From Fibrobacter sp. UWEL (GTDB taxonomy: Bacteria; Fibrobacterota; Fibrobacteria; Fibrobacterales; Fibrobacteraceae), in NCBI RefSeq assembly GCF_900142535.1, contig NZ_FRBE01000002.1, forward strand, positions 1 to 64,000: DNA of 64,000 nt, written 5' to 3'. A program made the position numbers and the translations under genes. Positions 6,405-14,323 of the stretch are shown here, in pieces. Below the pieces are notes generated by a model, which was not told the origin of the DNA, did no database searches, and saw nothing but the letters and a program-made list of their open reading frames with translations. Each line of letters starts with the position of its first letter. The stretch's first letter is position 1.

Positions 6405-7643
6405 ATGGAAAAAAGCAAGATTCAGGACGGTGCCTACGGCAATTTCGTCACAGGAATGGGTCACGCCCAGATGGATAAGGGTGAAAGCACCTTCGCAAAG
6501 CCCTACGGAGGAAGCGACCTCTACGAACTGGCGAAAATGAAGGTGCAGGACGGAATTGCAGCCCGGATCGTGGAATGTGTTCCGGAAACAGCCTTCAAGC
6601 ATGACATTTCCATCATCGGAGACGAAGATGGAACAGTCCTCAAGGAATGTTTCTCCCTTGGCCTCATCGAAGCCCTGCAGGTCGCTGGCGAATATCAGCG
6701 TTTGACTGGAGGCGCAATCATCGTCACGGAATATGAGAATGACGATTTGCAGTCCCTGGCTGCACCCCCGACGTCCAGCGCCAAGGTGAGACAGTACCGC
6801 GTCTATAGCGCAGGGACAGTCGATCTTCAATCCAGCGACTTCGAGGGTGATTCCCCGAAAGTTTTCCGAGTCACCCTTCTGGACGGTGAAAGGCGCGAAA
6901 TCCACCCCCAAAGATGCACTGTCATTTATGGCAAGAAGGCCCCGGACGTCCTTCGTGGAGTCTCCCTGCGGGAACGGTTCTTCGGAACACCCGCCTTGAA
7001 GGCCAGCGAACAGAGCCTAAAGAACCTCGCCAACGTCATGGCAAGCATCGTCAATATGGCAACGGAGACAGGCGTCATGCTTTTCAGCCTGGAGAACTTC
7101 AACGAAATGCTCTCCAAGCCGGACTGCGGCATCCGCGACGCACAGGAGCTTATAAGCCTCGTCAAGCTATCCATGAGTTCGTTCCGGGGCGTTTTCAGCG
7201 GCGCAAATGACAAGTTCGAGATTTTAAGCCACAACTTCACAGGTTTGCCCGAAGTCCTGCAGAAGGCGATGAACATGGTCAGCGCGGATTCAAGAATCCC
7301 CATGAGCATCCTTTTCGGACAGAGCGCCACTGGTCTCGCCCAGACCAACGAGGGCGATACAAAGGCCTATGGCGAACTGGTGGAAAGTTGGCGATCCCGC
7401 TACATCTACCGTCCGGCAGCAAGGCTCATTTCCGAACTTGCCCACAGGAACTGCAACGCAAGCTGTAGCGAGTTCGAATGGGGACCCGTTACCGTCCTCA
7501 GCCTAAAGGAACAGCTGGAAGCAAAGAAGCTCCAGGCGGAAACCCTCAACATCTATTACCAGATGGGAGCCATAGACGCAGACAGCATCCGCGAGAGCGT
7601 CTTTCATAACGGTCACTCCTGGGAAGTAACCGTAGAGGACTAG
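6405..7643 (+). CDS. Portal protein, DUF1073-like
   Basis: The 412-residue product resembles DUF1073 phage portal proteins: an N-terminal stretch on positioning in the DNA gate, GGAIIVTEYEND near residue 105, and VSADSRIPMSILFGQSATGLAQTNEGD near residues 288-314, a hallmark of this family. It follows terL by 15 bases and precedes the minor head protein by five, the standard order of packaging genes. It would form the dodecameric ring at the capsid vertex through which DNA is loaded. Confidence 0.87.
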   Translation: MEKSKIQDGAYGNFVTGMGHAQMDKGESTFAKPYGGSDLYELAKMKVQDGIAARIVECVPETAFKHDISIIGDEDGTVLKECFSLGLIEALQVAGEYQRLTGGAIIVTEYENDDLQSLAAPPTSSAKVRQYRVYSAGTVDLQSSDFEGDSPKVFRVTLLDGERREIHPQRCTVIYGKKAPDVLRGVSLRERFFGTPALKASEQSLKNLANVMASIVNMATETGVMLFSLENFNEMLSKPDCGIRDAQELISLVKLSMSSFRGVFSGANDKFEILSHNFTGLPEVLQKAMNMVSADSRIPMSILFGQSATGLAQTNEGDTKAYGELVESWRSRYIYRPAARLISELAHRNCNASCSEFEWGPVTVLSLKEQLEAKKLQAETLNIYYQMGAIDADSIRESVFHNGHSWEVTVED

Positions 7644-7647
7644 CTGA

Positions 7648-10302
7648 ATGGCAAGCAGCTTTCTCAATTTCGTAAGGAACGTGGAACGCATCGGACAGAA
7701 GAAGCGTGGACGCAGGCCCGTCTTTAGCGCCCACCAGTTCTATCCCAGCGCCATCGAGGCGGACCTTCAAAAGGCTACCCGCGAGGAATTTGCAAGGGCG
7801 CTGGAACAGAATATCCAGCTCGCCCTCATGGGCTTCGTTGACGACCTTGACGACCTTGCGAAAGCGAAAGCTGAACTGCCCCCGGAATTTGTAAAGAAAG
7901 TGTCAAGCCTAGCCGATGCCGTCGGAGTAAAGACGGGCTGGAATTTCAGCGAATATTCAAAGATGCTTGTGGGCCAGCCCTACTTCCCCCCGGAAGCGGA
8001 AAAGTCCATCTTTGACGCATGGAAGGCAAATTTCCAGCAGCTCTGCATAAGTGCCGAAACCGACGCCAAGGCAAAGATATCCAGGCTCGCCACCGACGCG
8101 AGGATGAAGGGCTGGAGCAAATCGCAACTTGAATCTGCAATTCGCAGGGAATTGCCGATGGAGACAAAGCATCGCGCGGAGCTGATCGCCAGAACGGAAA
8201 TGGGAAAGCTCAATTCAGCAGCCAACCTTTCCACCTACAAGAAGCTGGGCATCCGCTACTATATGTGGATGACAACGCTGGACGGACGCGAGCGCGATTC
8301 CCACGCCCTCATGAACGGCTTGATCTGCAGCGTCGAAAATCCGGACGTCTATTATGAGGAAACTCCCGAAGGACTTGTGGAGCATCCAAGAACCTCGGAA
8401 ATGTACCATGGAACCCCCGGAGAGGACTTCCAATGCCGTTGCAGCATGGTCGCCTGGGAGCCGGAAATCGACGGAAAATACCAGGTCAGACAGGCGGAAC
8501 AGCCAGAGACTCCGCAGCAGGGCGCAAACGAGGCTACGAGCGCCCAGCTGGAAAAGATGGAACAGACTATCGCCCAGCAGGAAAAACAGCTGCAGGCGCT
8601 TAAAATGGAGCAGGAATCGCTGTTATCCAGGCAAAGGCTCATCCAGGCCGCAGAAAAACGCCACGAAAGGACGCCCCAGCAGATCGCGGATATCCAAAAC
8701 CGCTGGGAAGAAAGGCTCCGCAGGCGCAGAATTGCCGAAATTGCCCAGAAAAGGCATGAAAAAAGGACTATTTCACAGGAAAACGCCATCAGGAAGGAGC
8801 TGGAACGCAGAACAGCCATCCGTACAGAGGCGCACAAGCTGTTACAGGAAGCAAACGGGCTTCATGGATTGTCCGGTAAGGACGAACTGGAAAAAGCCCT
8901 GCAGAAGGGCGGCAAAAGCGCCTACAGCGAAATGGAAGCCCAGAGCGCCAAGCTGGAGGAATCCCTCAAGAAGCTCAAGGCCTGTACCTACCTTGAGGAC
9001 CCGATCCAGGTCGCCAGGGATTTCGACTATGACACAGCCATTCTAGTCAATGATTCCGTCAAGAAGAAACTCGACGGGATGCCCCGTTCCCTTTCCAGCC
9101 GAAAGCATGACCTTGAATTTGAAATCAAGTGGGTGGAGGACCATAAGAAGTATTCCAGCTGGAAGGTCGCACAGGACGCCTATAAGAAGGCGCTTCGCGA
9201 GGTGGAACAGAAAATCCTATGGGAATCCGACATTCAGCGCGTGGACGAAATCAAGGACTTTCTTGCCAAGCATCCGAAATCCGGAATCATCAAGAAGCTG
9301 GCGGAGGATATGGACGCCGCGATTGCAAAGGGTGACGCCGCAGCAAGAACGGAATTTCAACAGCTATTGAAGAAGGCCGAAACAAGAAAGGCCGAAATCG
9401 AAGCCAAGGAACTTCGCGAACGCTTGAAGAAGATCAAGAGCGGAACAGCTGGTGGAATCCCCTTCGGAACACTCACTCTCCCGGAACTCAAGGCCACCAT
9501 GGGTTCAAAATTACCCAAGACCCTTGAGCATCTGGATGACGCCATCGCCAAGTACGAAAAATCCAGAAAGTACGGTTCGGACACAAAGAAGTACGCCAAG
9601 GAAATTGAAGCCAACATGAAGATGCTTTTCCAGCAGCATGACCTGGGAATGCACATTGACGACGATATTCTCGAAAAGGTTTTCACCAGCCATTTCAAGA
9701 ACACTTTCGAAACAGGAAGCTCCGGCGGTTATTGTGGCCCAAGCCTAAACGCAGATGGTTCAATCAAACAGTCTCACGCACGTTTGGGTGCCGCCCATAA
9801 TCTTTTCGGCCTTGGTTCCACCGACAGGGCAAATCAGCTCAAGATCGGCCAGTACGAAAAATACGGAAACCTGCTGGACCACGACAAACTTCGCGAGTTC
9901 AAGTCCCACAATCCGGCCACGCAGTACGGAAATGTCACAGTTCGTTTCAAGAAGGATAAGGTCGTCTGCACCTGGACTGCTGGCGACAGCCTCGGCGAAA
10001 CTTACCAGCCCAGCCTCGTCACCGATCCCAAGGCTGTGTCCTACGACGATATGAGCGAAAGAAAATTGCCGAAACTTGGAACGGACACTTCCAACATGGC
10101 AAACTTCCGAGACAACAATATCCGAAGCTACTTGGAACTACAGTTCCATGGCGACGTCACAATCGATTGCGTGGAATCACTTACCTATCCCTATGACTTG
10201 ATGGATAAAAGTAAAGCCACCCATTTACAGGTGGCTAAAAAATGGCAGAGCATCGGAGCAGAGGTTTATTACATCAAGAACGGAAAGCTGGAGAAGTTGT
10301 AG
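7648..10302 (+). CDS. Minor head protein (Mu gpF/SPP1 gp7-like) with long coiled coil and C-terminal effector-like domain
   Basis: This 884-residue protein is much longer than ordinary minor head proteins. Residues about 170-265 hold the phage head morphogenesis domain: RAELIARTEMGK, TTLDGRERDSHALMNG, and GEDFQCRCS. Residues about 290-600 are rich in Glu, Lys, Gln and Ala and predict a long coiled coil. Residues about 690-884 form a separate globular part with QYEKYGNL, TWTAGDSLGE and YLELQFHGDV. These three blocks recall DUF3626-type proteins with an ADP-ribosyltransferase-like pattern. If so, this could be an effector packaged in the virion and injected with DNA; that is inference. Confidence 0.85.
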   Translation: MASSFLNFVRNVERIGQKKRGRRPVFSAHQFYPSAIEADLQKATREEFARALEQNIQLALMGFVDDLDDLAKAKAELPPEFVKKVSSLADAVGVKTGWNFSEYSKMLVGQPYFPPEAEKSIFDAWKANFQQLCISAETDAKAKISRLATDARMKGWSKSQLESAIRRELPMETKHRAELIARTEMGKLNSAANLSTYKKLGIRYYMWMTTLDGRERDSHALMNGLICSVENPDVYYEETPEGLVEHPRTSEMYHGTPGEDFQCRCSMVAWEPEIDGKYQVRQAEQPETPQQGANEATSAQLEKMEQTIAQQEKQLQALKMEQESLLSRQRLIQAAEKRHERTPQQIADIQNRWEERLRRRRIAEIAQKRHEKRTISQENAIRKELERRTAIRTEAHKLLQEANGLHGLSGKDELEKALQKGGKSAYSEMEAQSAKLEESLKKLKACTYLEDPIQVARDFDYDTAILVNDSVKKKLDGMPRSLSSRKHDLEFEIKWVEDHKKYSSWKVAQDAYKKALREVEQKILWESDIQRVDEIKDFLAKHPKSGIIKKLAEDMDAAIAKGDAAARTEFQQLLKKAETRKAEIEAKELRERLKKIKSGTAGGIPFGTLTLPELKATMGSKLPKTLEHLDDAIAKYEKSRKYGSDTKKYAKEIEANMKMLFQQHDLGMHIDDDILEKVFTSHFKNTFETGSSGGYCGPSLNADGSIKQSHARLGAAHNLFGLGSTDRANQLKIGQYEKYGNLLDHDKLREFKSHNPATQYGNVTVRFKKDKVVCTWTAGDSLGETYQPSLVTDPKAVSYDDMSERKLPKLGTDTSNMANFRDNNIRSYLELQFHGDVTIDCVESLTYPYDLMDKSKATHLQVAKKWQSIGAEVYYIKNGKLEKL

Positions 10303-10316
10303 GATAAACCAAAGAC

Positions 10317-10703
10317 TCAAGAAGCCGTTTGACTACCCTTACCCAATTTTTTCAACCTAAAGAATTCCTCGCGTTTAGCAACGAATTCCACTATCAGCTG
10401 TTTTAATTCGACTGTACTGACAGTTTCCTCGTTGATTATACCCTCAGCCTCATCATCTTCATCTGGATAAAGATATTCTACTCTTGAACAATCTTTATGA
10501 ATCTCGACAAAGCAAATATTTCCACTCACCTCAGCTCTTTCAAATTTATCTGAAAGGACTAGATCAATGTGTTCCAGAAAAGTCCCCAACAAATCACATT
10601 CACTGGAAAGGAATACACTTATCAAGGAATGTTCCTTACCAAAATCGAAAATGATATCCGTCTTTTCTCCGTCATGGACAATGTGTTCAATAGTGTACTT
10701 CAT
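10317..10703 (-). CDS. Putative immunity protein for the EndoU toxin
   Basis: A 128-residue soluble acidic protein starting MKYTIEHIVHDGEKTDI. It lies three bases downstream of the EndoU-domain gene in the same operon, exactly where immunity proteins of polymorphic or contact-dependent toxins sit. I recognise no conserved motif. Size, acidity and the many Asp/Glu in its second half fit an inhibitor of a basic RNase. The ATG at 10703 gives a normal start; base composition is more AT-rich than the packaging genes. Confidence 0.55.
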   Translation of the reverse strand: MKYTIEHIVHDGEKTDIIFDFGKEHSLISVFLSSECDLLGTFLEHIDLVLSDKFERAEVSGNICFVEIHKDCSRVEYLYPDEDDEAEGIINEETVSTVELKQLIVEFVAKREEFFRLKKLGKGSQTAS

Positions 10704-10706
10704 AAT

Positions 10707-11294
10707 TTATTTCCCCCTAATCGGAAAAGCCGTCCTTATTTTACCTGTGTTTTTATGAACGATAATTCGTATCGTTATTCCCGATAAAGACACTCCTTCA
10801 AGAATGGTTGGTCTATGTGGATTGACTGGGGTTGCGTTTGAATAAGAGTGATTGATTTCGTTCACCACCTGTTGTGGAGACCAATTTCGAGGAAAGAAGG
10901 AGGATTCTTGAGCTTTAACCAGAATTTTCCCGTGATATTCCTTCATTACTTTGCCATAGTAAACTCCATTTTTATCAGGAGCTGTTTTGGAACCGGGAAT
11001 TATCCTCGCCGTATTTCCACGAACACCTTCATGATGGTATCCTTTTAATTCTCCTTTTTCGTTCACCTCTCCCCTAAATATATGATTTAAGGCTTCTTTT
11101 GTAAACGACTGGGTATTTTCCAGTTGGTTCAAAATTGCAGCAGGTTCCCTCGGCTCTTCGGAATTGAGCTGCCGAAACAGCTGTTCGATTTCATTTTCGA
11201 TTTCTTCTACATGCTTTTTGTTTTCAAGTTGTTCAAGACTAAGGTAAACACTCTCCCTAGTGCCACTGGCAAGATTAGTACAGCTTACGCGCAT
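10707..11294 (-). CDS. EndoU-family nuclease toxin
   Basis: The 195-residue protein carries a bacterial EndoU domain from about residue 66 to the end. Visible hallmarks are NHIFRGE (His71), GYHHE (His87/His88), VYYGKV, SSFFPRNWS (131-139) and the C-terminal IRTAFP. Bacterial EndoU domains cleave RNA and occur as C-terminal toxins of CdiA and related systems. Here the domain is free-standing with a short coiled N terminus. It lies between a DUF4417 gene (10-bp overlap) and a probable immunity gene. It may act as a phage-borne toxin for competition, superinfection exclusion or addiction. Confidence 0.8.
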   Translation of the reverse strand: MRVSCTNLASGTRESVYLSLEQLENKKHVEEIENEIEQLFRQLNSEEPREPAAILNQLENTQSFTKEALNHIFRGEVNEKGELKGYHHEGVRGNTARIIPGSKTAPDKNGVYYGKVMKEYHGKILVKAQESSFFPRNWSPQQVVNEINHSYSNATPVNPHRPTILEGVSLSGITIRIIVHKNTGKIRTAFPIRGK

Positions 11295-12034
11295 TTCTTC
11301 CCCCTTCTTTCCTTTGCAAGAACAATATTCCTTTCCTTCAGCATATTGGGTGGAGCCTTAACGTCGATTCCTTTCTGGCGTGCGTAAGCGAAAATTTCAT
11401 CAACAGCATGGTTATCCTTGCACACATCATAAACAAGAATTGACTTTAGCTTCAGTGTATCTACGGTTACCCTTACAGCCTCCATCAGAACACTCTTTTC
11501 GTAGGGATCGTCAACACAACCTTTGGTACTAAACGCAACTACGCTACAATCCTGCAGGCCCTCAAGCACCCAAGCAAGATGTTTCAAGTTCGGAAAAGTA
11601 ATCAGCGGAATCACAGATATCCCCATTTCCTGGTTTAACCATAAGGAAATAATTCGAGATCGCTTCAACCTATACAAGTTTTCAATGTGGTCAACATCAC
11701 CGCACTGCGAACAATCTGGAGCGATGGCAAATCGAACGCCCTTGAACCGTTTCCTAAATTTTTCCAGGTCTCGTTTATTGTCATAGTAGATAGCATTGTA
11801 AAGTCCCCGCTGCCCATCAAACGTATCATCATAACTGAAAAATGAAACAGCTGTAAAAGGAGTGCGATGATAATCACCAGGCTGCTGATATACGGCGATG
11901 TAATCTGGCAGCACCTTCGTATGACAATGCATTTCCGGGAGATCAAACTCCCCGCGCATAGTCGTCTTGAGTAAGTATTTTAGGTAGTGGAGTAGTAGCC
12001 GCTTCACCAGAAGTAGCGGATTTTTCTTTTGCAT
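11285..12034 (-). CDS. DUF4417-like protein
   Basis: A 249-residue protein resembling DUF4417 of phages and mobile elements. It has FAIAPDCSQCGD near residue 101, then YRLKRSRIISLWLNQEMGISVIPLITF and a CSVVAFSTKGCVDD segment. Its biochemical role is not known. The start ATG 12034 is preceded by AAGGAA at a workable distance. It overlaps the toxin gene by 10 bases and begins the toxin-immunity operon. The sequence upstream holds the structured element at 12101-12236. Basic residues dominate its first 25 positions, so a shorter start is possible. Confidence 0.65.
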   Translation of the reverse strand: MQKKNPLLLVKRLLLHYLKYLLKTTMRGEFDLPEMHCHTKVLPDYIAVYQQPGDYHRTPFTAVSFFSYDDTFDGQRGLYNAIYYDNKRDLEKFRKRFKGVRFAIAPDCSQCGDVDHIENLYRLKRSRIISLWLNQEMGISVIPLITFPNLKHLAWVLEGLQDCSVVAFSTKGCVDDPYEKSVLMEAVRVTVDTLKLKSILVYDVCKDNHAVDEIFAYARQKGIDVKAPPNMLKERNIVLAKERRGKKCA

Positions 12035-12100
12035 AAGAAATTTCCTTAAAAGAAAAAATGTTGAATTTTACCAAATTTCGGCATTTACCGAACATGGCGA

Positions 12101-12236
12101 GAATCGACCCGTCTAAAACCAATTTAGACGGGGTGGTCAAAACGCCCATTTATTTCTATTTTAAGGAAACCGTAGCTTCTACAGAAATGTTGAGGCGAAG
12201 TCCTGGATCGCGCCAACGATTCCAGGGCTTTTTTTG
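12101..12236 (+). ncRNA. Structured RNA-like element with intrinsic terminator (copy A)
   Basis: On the plus strand this intergenic stretch folds into a series of stems. CCCGTCTAAA (12108-12117) pairs with TTTAGACGGG (12123-12132). ATTTCT (12152-12157) pairs with AGAAAT (12183-12188). The terminator hairpin has arms 12199-12209 and 12218-12229, followed by TTTTTTT. A related architecture occurs at 13629-13778. The terminator orientation argues for a plus-strand transcript opposite the flanking minus-strand genes. I match it to no named RNA class. Confidence 0.45.
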
Positions 12237-12306
12237 ATGACCGAAAATATTGATTACAGACTTTCGATCTTTACATGGAATCAGCCCTCCATCTTGAAAT
12301 TCCTGG

Positions 12307-12927
12307 TTATAGCGATCCAATCGTGGTATCTATATGCCCTCTAGGATACCCCGTTTTCTCAAACCTGTACGGAAATGTCACCACAGTTTTGCCATTGGAT
12401 TTGGGGAATTTTACAGCATCAACCAAATCTTTAACTTCTTGGTCAAACTTCGGCATATTCGTGCTCGATGAAAGGATTTCACTTCTTTCAACAGAACCCT
12501 TTTCATTGATTACCTGCTTGAAAACGATTTCGCCAGTAAAATACACGGAATCACCTCCAACAGCTTGCATTTCCTCTAACGTTTTTCGGTACAGGCCTCT
12601 TATCAATCCCCCTCGTTCACCTTCGGCTTGTACTATTTGGCTTCTTCTAAGTGAAGAACCCGAATCAACTTCAACAAGTTTGCCATAAGGCACGCGAGAA
12701 TTGAATGGACCTCGGTGAACGATAATACCTGCTGGGTGCTCACACTGAGGACAGGCTTCTATTTTATTACCAACCAACGGCGGTATACCATCCCAATTAA
12801 AAAATAACGTTTCTTGATTTTCACGTTTAACGCCATCTTTGTGCTGCGCAGAATCAGCGTTGGAATCACCACATGAACAATAGAGGATTGACAATCCTGC
12901 AAGAAGAAGGTTCACGACTTTATTCAT
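12307..12927 (-). CDS. Lipoprotein with TonB/AgmX-like C-terminal domain
   Basis: The ATG at 12927 gives a clean type II signal peptide (NLLLAGLSILYCSC, lipobox Cys about residue 17). A disordered linker follows. The C-terminal half, GEIVFKQVINEKGSVERSEI...FDQEVKDLVDAVKFP, looks like the AgmX/TonB C-terminal fold with its beta-hairpin plus helix. It is 206 residues long. A longer ORF start at 12969 would destroy the signal peptide. It lies five bases from the HExxH gene, so both belong to one unit. A surface-exclusion (lipoprotein conversion) role is possible but not shown. Confidence 0.55.
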   Translation of the reverse strand: MNKVVNLLLAGLSILYCSCGDSNADSAQHKDGVKRENQETLFFNWDGIPPLVGNKIEACPQCEHPAGIIVHRGPFNSRVPYGKLVEVDSGSSLRRSQIVQAEGERGGLIRGLYRKTLEEMQAVGGDSVYFTGEIVFKQVINEKGSVERSEILSSSTNMPKFDQEVKDLVDAVKFPKSNGKTVVTFPYRFEKTGYPRGHIDTTIGSL

Positions 12928-12931
12928 ATTT

Positions 12932-13621
12932 CTAATACCCGATTTGAATAAATTCTCCATAAACATCAACCAAGGCCTTCAACATTGGCCAGACATCGGA
13001 TTTTTTGTCTATGACAATTTTTCCGATCCTGTTGTCAAATTTGGCGACATCCATAGAATCCAGTTCTTTGTCCATTTTAGCAAATCTTTCCATAAGGCAT
13101 CTGTAGGCAACGTCGCTCAATGAACGGTAACCATTATTACGTCGGTTCATATGATCCTTATGAATCATTTGACGTACAGAAATGATGGCTTGATGGGAAA
13201 TTTCATGATGAGCAGCATTGGATATATAGTCTGCAGCCCATTCCTGTGCAAGATAGGTTGTTGAACGAGGCTTTACGTAATTTCCGCCATAATTTCCATG
13301 CCAATCTTCCTGGGTTGTACATCCGTACAATTTGCGTGGAGATAAGGTTTCCAGAACGCCATGGCAAACCTCATCTACTTCATCTTTGGGCCAAACAGCC
13401 AGTTCATCATTTTGAGGTGCAAATGTGACACCTTTCTGCCCCAGTCGTTCCGCAATCGGTTGCATCATGGCTGTCGCCTGTGCCAAGGCCCATTCCCAGT
13501 GACGATTGTAAAAACCTTTTGTATCCAGGTTGGAATCCAAAAGTTCTTCTGTGGATTCATCTTCAAAGTCTATATCGCCGACTTTAGGGGCGCTGTTAAG
13601 AAATGCAGTCATTGCATTCAC
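12932..13621 (-). CDS. Unknown protein with HExxH motif
   Basis: A 229-residue protein without a recognised family. Near residue 138 it contains NAAHHEISHQAI, which includes HEISH, the HExxH pattern of zinc metalloproteases, flanked by small residues as in a true helix. An upstream region rich in Trp, Gln and Ala and a C-terminal acidic part have no visible motif. There is no signal peptide, so it acts in the cytoplasm if at all. It is the first gene of a two-gene cassette with a lipoprotein, between two RNA-like elements. Confidence 0.5.
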   Translation of the reverse strand: MNAMTAFLNSAPKVGDIDFEDESTEELLDSNLDTKGFYNRHWEWALAQATAMMQPIAERLGQKGVTFAPQNDELAVWPKDEVDEVCHGVLETLSPRKLYGCTTQEDWHGNYGGNYVKPRSTTYLAQEWAADYISNAAHHEISHQAIISVRQMIHKDHMNRRNNGYRSLSDVAYRCLMERFAKMDKELDSMDVAKFDNRIGKIVIDKKSDVWPMLKALVDVYGEFIQIGY

Positions 13622-13628
13622 CTTTCGA

Positions 13629-13778
13629 GTAGCGATTTCCGCCTTTCGGCAGAAATCTAGGTTTGACTAAACCCACCTATATTGCTACTTTAAAGGTTCC
13701 TTACGTCTTATCTGGTAGCAATACCTGGTGAGCATTGTGCCGGAAGGCTGCACATGCGGCTTTCCGGCATTTTTTTTA
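13629..13778 (+). ncRNA. Structured RNA-like element with intrinsic terminator (copy B)
   Basis: Stems visible on the plus strand: GATTTC/GAAATC with an inner GCC/GGC (about 13634-13657); TATTGCTAC (13680-13688) with GTAGCAATA (13715-13723), nine perfect pairs; and a long terminator hairpin with arms 13739-13751 and 13756-13768 followed by eight T residues. The middle stem encloses TTTAAAGG, close to TTTTAAGG enclosed by the matching stem of copy A, while the paired bases differ in a compensatory way. No known RNA family is recognised. Confidence 0.45.
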
Positions 13779-13801
13779 AAGGATTTATCCTTCTCAAAAA
13801 A

Positions 13802-14323
13802 TTACATAGCAGAGTTTCTCCATTTGATAATTCTACTTTCGCATTCTTCTTTCGGGAGCCTAACGTTCTTCTTCATCAAGGCCTCCAGCTTTTCAGCAGC
13901 AATTCCAGGTAAAAGAACGCTTTTCTCGACCAACCTGTCAAATATATAGAGGATGCCGGAGACTCGCACAGAGTCCTGTTCCGCGACCGACCGCAGCTTC
14001 CTGTCCCCGGTCAGTAAACGCCCATTCACTTTCTTCGCATAATACCAGACGGAACAGTCCGGCATGGAGGCGTTATTCACGCAAGACCTTTGCATTGCGG
14101 AAATTTCAAACATTTCCTGCAACTCGAATACAGCCACTTTCAGTTTTCCTTCCTTCTGGAATCCTTCAATTCTCGTCAGCTGTTCTGGCTTTGTGATTTC
14201 ACCAATCACCAAGTCCGTGGTATGCACTTCCCAAGGCAAGTCGAAGAACAGCGTCAGTAGGTCCACCGACAGCAGATCGAACAAAATGTTCGCATCACTT
14301 ATGACAATTCGTTCATCCATCAT
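13802..14323 (-). CDS. PIN-domain toxin-like protein
   Basis: The 173-residue protein begins MMDERIVISDANILFDLL, the first acidic site of a PIN nuclease (Asp10). It later has MPDCSVWYYAKKVNGRLLTGDRKLR, which holds the conserved downstream Asp residues. PIN toxins cleave RNA and are usually neutralised by a partner DNA-binding antitoxin. The start codon overlaps the stop of the XRE-ImmA gene by an ATGA, so both are co-translated. This matches a known arrangement of HTH/COG2856 proteins with PIN partners. Confidence 0.8.
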   Translation of the reverse strand: MMDERIVISDANILFDLLSVDLLTLFFDLPWEVHTTDLVIGEITKPEQLTRIEGFQKEGKLKVAVFELQEMFEISAMQRSCVNNASMPDCSVWYYAKKVNGRLLTGDRKLRSVAEQDSVRVSGILYIFDRLVEKSVLLPGIAAEKLEALMKKNVRLPKEECESRIIKWRNSAM

